From NCBI GenBank assembly GCA_011037195.1, contig JAAEAF010014548.1, positions 124,001-188,000 of the forward strand: DNA of 64,000 bases, in the 5' to 3' direction. This DNA comes from Triatoma infestans (taxonomy: Eukaryota > Arthropoda > Insecta > Hemiptera > Reduviidae). Shown one piece after another: positions 58,535-64,000 of the stretch. The stretch's first letter is position 1, and every line of letters starts with the position of its first letter. The position numbers and the translations under genes are program-made. The notes below the pieces were generated by a model, which worked only from the letters and a program-made list of their open reading frames with translations, was not told the origin of the DNA and searched no databases.

Positions 58535-59050
58535 TCGCATTTCCAGATAACCAATTTTCTTCAAATTTGGTATTCTAGGAATGCTTTTAATATATTATTA
58601 TATAAGTGGTAAAACGGTACATTATACTGTAGTTGGTAGTTTGTAGAAGTAGCCCGGAATCCTCTAAAATAAAATCAATTTTCTTGGGAAAAGGTTTTTA
58701 AATTAAACAGACGCAGCCATTATATGTTTGGATAGTATATGAAGTATAAAGAAAATCGTTGGAGCCGTTTTCGAGAAAATCGCTAAAAACTGAAAAAAAA
58801 AAAATCAATAATATTCGTACTTTCGGTTGATGGAATTTCATCAAGTTATTATCAAATGCAAATTGATAACTCGGAATATTAAGGTGTGTAAACTCCCAGC
58901 GATTTTTCATTTTTGTTATGTTTTGTTTACATATATTTTGACTAAAAATACTTTTTCCTTATTTGTGGGAACGTCATATTCATTCCTAGGAAAAATTATT
59001 TCGTAGATTTGCTGAGATCGCAGTTAAATAGTGGAAGTAACAGAAAGTAA
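58535..59050 (+). repeat. dispersed repeat family copy
   Basis: ccagataaccaattttcttc, ataagtggtaaaacggtaca, ttatactgtagttggtagtt, aaaatcaattttcttgggaa, aaagaaaatcgttggagccg, ttttcgagaaaatcgctaaa, tttcggttgatggaa, and an end like agtaacagaaagtaaag. Confidence 0.75.
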
Positions 59051-59084
59051 AGATTACATTGTTCACATTCTCTTAATGCTAAAA

Positions 59085-59269
59085 GAGGAAGTATTGCGAT
59101 TCCGTCAAATTTTCGAAATTGAGTTTCCGCCGAAAATCCGTGTTTACAAGTCCCTAGAGTACGGAAAAAATGTTTTTAGAAATTTTTGTCTATGTGTGTG
59201 TTAGTGTGTGTGTGTTTGTTAGTATGTGTGTGTGAGTGTTGTGTATGTGTTTGTTAGTATGTGCATGTT

Positions 59270-59301
<32 letters not shown>

Positions 59302-59350
59302 TCGGTGAACCTTGCGTGAGAAAAACGGCAAATCGCCGAAAGCTGAAACT
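59085..59350 (-). repeat. dispersed repeat family copy (reverse)
   Basis: ggaagtattgcgattccgtc, tttcgaaattgagtttccgc, cgaaaatccgtgtttacaag, aaaatgtttttagaaat, then a TG microsatellite (59190-59295) and agctgaaacttggtatttcg. Tail to tail with 58535-59050. Confidence 0.75.
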
Positions 59351-59415
59351 TGGTATTTCGTTTAGGATTATATAAGATTATTCTAAGAAAATAAGACTAC
59401 TAGTAACACATTAAG

Positions 59416-59575
59416 TTTCTGCGTATTTAAATCTTACAAAACATAAACTTGAATATTACATTACGGTTTATGTTCAATATAAAACATATGGATTCATTGT
59501 TTTAAATATAATAAATTTATTTTATAATTATGTAATTTTAACAAAACTATATTTCTCCCCTTGCTATTTAGGAGG
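59416..59575 (-). repeat. LTR-like direct repeat (3' side)
   Basis: Matches 61757-61909: catatggattcatt, ataataaatttattttataa, ttacgtaattttaaca-like blocks in the same order and strand. Probably an LTR or part of one. Confidence 0.7.
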
Positions 59576-59785
59576 TTTGTTGGCCAACCTCAGAGAACGC
59601 CTTGGTTTGGGTTTTATTCTCATTTTCCATTGGCTCATCTATCTCTTCCTCAGTCCACAGGCAGCCGTCTTTGGGCCATTCTTCATAATCAAACGCAATT
59701 CTTCTTTTCTAGGAGCTCCTTGAAATCCCCCTCTCGCTGTCTTAACTGGTCTGCATGACAGACCTCCTTATTTTCCCTCCGACGA

Positions 59786-60003
59786 GATAGATAGATAAGA
59801 TGTTTATTATGTTTTCTTTTTTTATCTTACATAAACACAAAAACATTCACAAAACATCACAAAGATAATGATCTTACGACCGTCTCCCTCCAACTAAGAC
59901 GTCGTAACTTAGTTCAGCTTTCCGTTACTAAACGTTCTACTAGGCCGTGCTTTTAGGATGATAAGGAGTAGTATGAAAAAACAATTGGGTTTCCAGATTG
60001 GGA
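59786..60003 (-). mobile_element. orphan LINE 3' UTR with (TATC)n tail
   Basis: Minus strand ends aataaacatcttatctatct, the same polyadenylation-like signal and tetranucleotide tail as the LINE ending at 48002. No coding sequence remains, so it is a very short 5'-truncated copy. The upstream edge is approximate. Confidence 0.6.
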
Positions 60004-60029
60004 CCGCCGTCAGTAATTTACTAGAAACC

Positions 60030-60545
60030 GCCGTTTCGTCCATATTGCAATGAGTCTCATCAGGGTCATTACACCTTGAAAGCTAATGGAGCAATAAATA
60101 TGTTTGATTTCGTTATTGGCACAGAATTGTTCAAACACCTCTGAACGGAACTGTGGATCATTGTCCTTCACTATTTGCTATGGTATTTCTTACATTGGAA
60201 AGCAATTTCTCAATCAATTTATAAGAGCTGTGGGTGTTGTTACTGTCCCCTCCTATCACTCTATCGATTTTGAACAAGCATTAAAGTCCTGTAACCATTG
60301 TTTTCCCTCCACGGGTCCAGCAAAGCCCAAGTATACACGTTCCCAAGCGACTTGCTGTATTCCATGGATACAGTGGTACTTCTGTAATATTTTCTCTATT
60401 TTCTTGACATGAGTTCACCTTCTTACATAGTGTTCCATATCCTTATTGATTCTGTAACGTGCTTACGCTCTTATGGCAGTAATATCTGGATGTCCTTCAT
60501 GCAACACTCATGGTACTATCTCAGCATCCTGAAGCTCTTGTGGAA
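60030..60545 (-). pseudogene. gypsy integrase fragment
   Basis: LHEGHPDITAIRA and ARYRINKDMEHYVRR correspond to the HHCC zinc-binding domain. AWERVYLGFAGPVEGKQWL and FNACSKSIE correspond to the catalytic core around the first Asp (here Leu-Gly replaces the usual Asp-Phe). IVKDNDPQFRSEVFEQFC is the second-Asp motif (DNGPQF type). Stops and frameshifts between the blocks. Confidence 0.75.
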
Positions 60546-60739
60546 TAACAATCCTGTTTGCCTACATTATTATTTCATGCTCTATTGACAATTTCATTCC
60601 AAAAGCTAAGAAAACAAAACAAAGATATGGCAAACCAAACAAAGACATTTCTTTACCTGACATTACTACCACAAGTAGCTTTAGAGTTTTCGCTTGTTAC
60701 TACAACCTCTATCTCTTCTAGACTCAATAGTATTCGCTG

Positions 60740-61700
60740 ACCATATCCTTTACTATTTTAGCCATCTTTTTTGACCGTGATTTTTTTTAACCGTGTCCAC
60801 CAATCTTTAATTATGGTCGCTACTGCTGCCCCAGAATCGAAGATTTGGAAATTTCCAATTCGGCAAAATATTTCACCAAGCATAGCCTTAATTTTTTGCA
60901 CATGGTTCCTTTCCCACGATTGAATTTAGAGACTTTACATACCCTCCATCTTCATTGTCATCTTGTAATTCTAAGCACTAATTGTCTTCTTTCTTTGAGA
61001 GGCACGGCATGCATGCAAAGTGTCCTGCTTTGCACATTTCTTACGCACTACATCCTCCAGTGCTGTGACTCCGTCGCCTACATTGCCGACACGTCTAACT
61101 TTTGTGGTTTCATTTGCATTTAGAGCAAACGATTACCAGTTGCTTTTCCTCTTTCGAAGTATGGACTACTTCTCTCTGAATCACTCTCTCTAATAGCGCA
61201 CGAAAGATTACCGGGCCTTGCTTTTCATCAATATTGCCAGGCAAAGCTGCCGCTTTTCGATTTCAACTTTGGCGAATCTTAGACCAATAGCAAATCTATC
61301 TCTTAAGCGTTCGTCTAGCCCTGTACCATAATTACAAGAAGCGCTTAATTCCGTGAGCCTGTTCGCATAATCTAAACACTCACATCCCTTCTTGTTTTGT
61401 TAGGCTTATATACAAGGCGTCAAAGTCTCTTAAAACCTCTCCAGAGAGCATGGATCCAACTCACCTTTAATTGCCCTTAATGCTATACGCCCTACATATA
61501 CTAGTAATAAATCTTTCCGAGCGTTCTTTATAAAGTTGGAGACCCCACCCAGACCTTTCACTTTGCATGTCGTTCGGAAGTGAGCAAAATATTGCTGCTA
61601 TGTACACTTACCTTCTGTAAAGGCTAAAAGAAAATTTTTCCATTTTCTGCAACACCTATTCTCCATCCTTTTCTGCAACATCCATTCTTCATCCTTTTCG
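60740..61700 (-). pseudogene. gypsy gag end, zinc knuckles and protease-like region
   Basis: About 61380-61240: YANRLTELSASCNYGTGLDE, RLRDRFAIGLRFAKVEIEKR (retrotransposon gag). About 61110-61010: a C-x2-C...H...C knuckle and CKAGHFACMPCLSKK. About 60830: SGAAVATIIKDWW, resembling the aspartic protease DSGA motif. Frames shift between pieces. Confidence 0.68.
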
Positions 61701-61756
61701 TCCTTTTGTTGTATATCTTCATCACCTTCTATTATCATTTTTGTTCTTTTTTGCTT

Positions 61757-61909
61757 CTTCTGTATATTTAAATCACATAAAACATACGTTACTCAGAACT
61801 TCAATATTACACATAGTTTATATAATAAAACATATGGATTCATTATTTAAAAATAATAAATTTATTTTATAATTACGTAATTTTAACAATACTCTAGTTT
61901 GGAGGGTTT
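61757..61909 (-). repeat. LTR-like direct repeat (5' side)
   Basis: Partner of 59416-59575 (ttcttctgtatatttaaatc, aaaacatatggattcatta, aataaatttattttataatt). Divergence between the copies indicates an old insertion. Confidence 0.7.
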
Positions 61910-62384
61910 TCGCTCTTAGGGGACGCTTTAATAAGCTTTTATTAATAATAAGCTTTTGGCAAAAAAATGGGTATAACGGATATACCATTTTTACTAAGTA
62001 GATTTTTCATTTTTTTGCTATTTTCATTAAACTCGGCATATCAACTAAATTTATAAAGAGCTATGAACTATTATTTCCAATATTTTGAAAGTGCCATTTC
62101 AATATACTATAGGTTATCATCTGATATCAATAAGAATTGTGTGATAAAATAACGGAAGTACGACTATCATATTAATTTCGTTGGTATATATAAATTTCCA
62201 GTTTTATGTGAAATTTTTAATTTGGTAATACCAGGTATAATTATATACTAAATGAAACTATGTAAGCTGCGGTGAGAGGAAGTCCTGTCTATCAGTATTT
62301 CACACCAGATGTTTCCGCTTTCTCGTACTACAGGATCTCTCCTAGAGATTCTCATCTCTTGCGAGTGGGTCAAATTTTTTACTG
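61910..62384. other. no gene seen
   Basis: A+T-rich. gtatttcacaccagatg near 62300 resembles the distal segment of the dispersed repeat at 7350. Confidence 0.4.
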
Positions 62385-62650
62385 GATGTTTCACTGGAAA
62401 TTCATGTTTCCAGGTTCACTGAAACCGAAAAAGTGATTTTTAGAAATAGTGTTGCGTGTGGGTTCGTGCATGCGTGTGTGTGGGGGTGAGGGGTCAACAT
62501 AACACAAAACGGAAAATGACCGAAACTCCAAAAAATGGATATTACATTTCAGTTCTACCATAGATCTCGTCAATAGAGTTACGATGAAAATCAATTGATC
62601 GGGATGTACCACTTTATTGAATATATTTTTTCTATTGTTTTGCGGTTTTC
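62385..62650 (-). repeat. dispersed repeat family copy (reverse)
   Basis: ttcactggaaattcatgttt, tttttagaaatagtgttg, TG-rich stretch, aaacggaaaatgaccgaaac, ttcagttctaccatagat and gtaccactttattgaatata occur in reverse family order. Confidence 0.65.
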
Positions 62651-62676
62651 TCTAAAAAAATGTTTTCGTTTGAAAA

Positions 62677-63083
62677 CTAGCCTCACTAACTAGCCTCACT
62701 AACTGGCCTCACTAACTAGCCACACTAACTAGCCACACTAACTAGCCTCACTAACTAGCCACAGTAACTAGCCACACTAACTAGCCTCACTAACTAGCCT
62801 TACTAACTAGCTTCACTAACTAGCCTCACTAACTAGCCACACTAACTAGCCTCACTAACTAGCCACACTAACTAGCCTCACTAACTAGCCTCACTAACTG
62901 GCCTCACTAACTAGCCACACTAACTAGCCTCACTGACTGGCCTCACTAACTAGCCTCACTAACTGGCCTCACTAACTAGCCTCACTAACTAGCCACACTA
63001 ACTGGCCTCACTAACTGGCCTCACTAACTAGCCTCACTAACTAGCCTCACTAACTAGCCACACTAACTAGCCTCAATAACTGG
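62677..63083 (+). repeat. 13-bp minisatellite, about 31 copies
   Basis: Unit ctcactaactagc with variants cac for ctc and tggc for tagc, in phase for about 407 bases. The variants are interspersed, not blocked. Confidence 0.97.
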
Positions 63084-63139
63084 AACACATAAATGCAGAA
63101 CAATAATTTTATTTGAAACATTTTTCCGGGCAAATTCAT

Positions 63140-64000
63140 TTTAGAGGGTTTTGGACATCGCTCAGGCGTTCCACCGGGTTTGGCATGCAGGTTCAAGGGA
63201 GTCCTTCCCTCATCTTCCTAAAATCATACCTGTCTGATCGTTTCTTCTGAGTTCGTTCTGGCTCCTTCAGATCTTCTATCTTTCCAATGCATGCTGGTTT
63301 CCCTCACGGCAGTGTTCTTGCTCCTCTCCTATATATTTTCTATCCCAGATACCCCCTTCTTGCAGATATCCCTTCCCACCCGGAAACAATACTCCACTCT
63401 TATGCCGATGTCACTTAAGTTATTGCTCCTAATACCGATTCTGTTTTCGCATCCCGCGCCCTACAGTCTCATGTCATCTCTCTACAAGACTGGCTTATCA
63501 TGGGGTGAATAAAGGTCAAACCCACCAAAACAAATGCAGATCCTTCACCTTCAGTCGCACTACTCTCCCGCCCAGCCTCCTTCATGGGACCATAATACCG
63601 GACAGTCGACAGAGTCCGATATTTAGGACTTTATCTACACTAAAGACTCACTTGGAGTTTGCAAACACGACTAAAAAGACTTGCACCAAACAGACGTTAC
63701 AAACTTCGAGATTATTTGACCGACGCTCTAAACTTTCGCTTGAAAACAAAAAAGTTATCTGCAACACTATTATAAAGCCCCTCTGGACATACGGATGCGA
63801 GGTCTGGACATACGGTACCAAGCACTCCAACTCCTATCGCATTCAATCTTTTCAATCCAAAACTCTCAGAAGAATTATCAATGCCCCGTCCTATGTTTCC
63901 AACCTAACGTTTCACACGACCTCAAAATCCCTTTTGTCCATCAGTTAATAAAAGCACGTTACAAAAAATTTCATGATTTCACATCCAACCATTCTTTAAC
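63140..64000 (+). pseudogene. Jockey-like LINE RT fragment, running off the window
   Basis: Starts in RT motif A (VLDIAQAFHRVWH), then GFPHGSVLAPLLYI (motif B) and ILHSYADVT (motif C, second Asp lost). VRYLGLYL, and NTIIKPLWTYGCEVWTYGTK with FQSKTLRRIINAPSYVSNL are the typical Jockey thumb/C-terminal wording. Frames change at least four times. The 5' truncation lies at about 63140, just after the minisatellite. It is the only clearly plus-strand LINE here. Confidence 0.82.

Larger units (their letters stand above)
59416..61909 (-). mobile_element. Ty3/gypsy-like LTR retrotransposon relic, RT deleted
   Basis: Between two diverged direct repeats lie, on the minus strand: gag capsid end, zinc knuckles, protease-like region, then directly integrase. 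The RT and RNase H segment that should lie between protease and integrase is missing. Many stops. A LINE 3' fragment (59786-about 60003) has inserted near its 3' end. Confidence 0.72.

Overview
The window is eukaryotic nuclear DNA: strongly A+T-rich, with spliced coding exons, many non-LTR retrotransposons, short tandem repeats and no bacterial-style gene packing. The transposon types (RNase H-bearing I/LOA-like LINEs, a Jockey-like element, a tRNA-derived SINE, a hAT-like MITE) suggest an arthropod, most likely an insect. The species cannot be fixed from sequence alone.

Only one host gene is recognisable. A membrane-type 5'-nucleotidase (ecto-5'-nucleotidase/apyrase family) lies on the minus strand. 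Eight exons between 47511 and 31541 join in frame at consensus splice sites into about 468 residues. They carry the GNHEFD, GHSG and GGHTDTF metal-site motifs, the C-terminal nucleotide-binding motifs, and a hydrophobic tail that looks like a GPI-anchor signal. The N-terminal exons (signal peptide, first metal motifs) were not found and probably lie beyond 64000. Its introns are full of transposons.

By region: 0-12 kb holds a LINE with an intact coiled-coil ORF1 (1.4-2.7 kb), a hammerhead-like motif (8.5 kb) and many copies of one dispersed noncoding repeat. 12.3-16.4 kb is a decayed LINE of the same group. 18.85-20.1 kb is a very long foldback (inverted-repeat) element with a later insertion in one arm. 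22-31 kb holds more dispersed repeat, an RNase H LINE scrap and a 37-bp tandem array. 31.5-47.5 kb is the nucleotidase gene, with LINE relics, a G+C-rich island, a SINE and a MITE with an 8-bp target duplication in its introns. 48.0-56.6 kb is a nested pair: an I-like, RNase H-encoding LINE (about 6.8 kb) sits inside the 3' UTR of a 5'-truncated LINE. A perfect 19-bp target-site duplication on the outer flanks proves the nesting. 57-62 kb has an RNase H LINE scrap, dispersed repeats and a Ty3/gypsy-like relic lacking RT and RNase H between about 155-bp direct repeats. 62.7-63.1 kb is a 13-bp minisatellite, followed by a Jockey-like RT fragment that runs off the end.

Nearly every retroelement lies on the minus strand. 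The least explained component is the dispersed noncoding repeat: about 18 copies, CA-microsatellite core, internal duplication, and repeated tail-to-tail inverted pairing. It may represent an undescribed non-autonomous transposon family.
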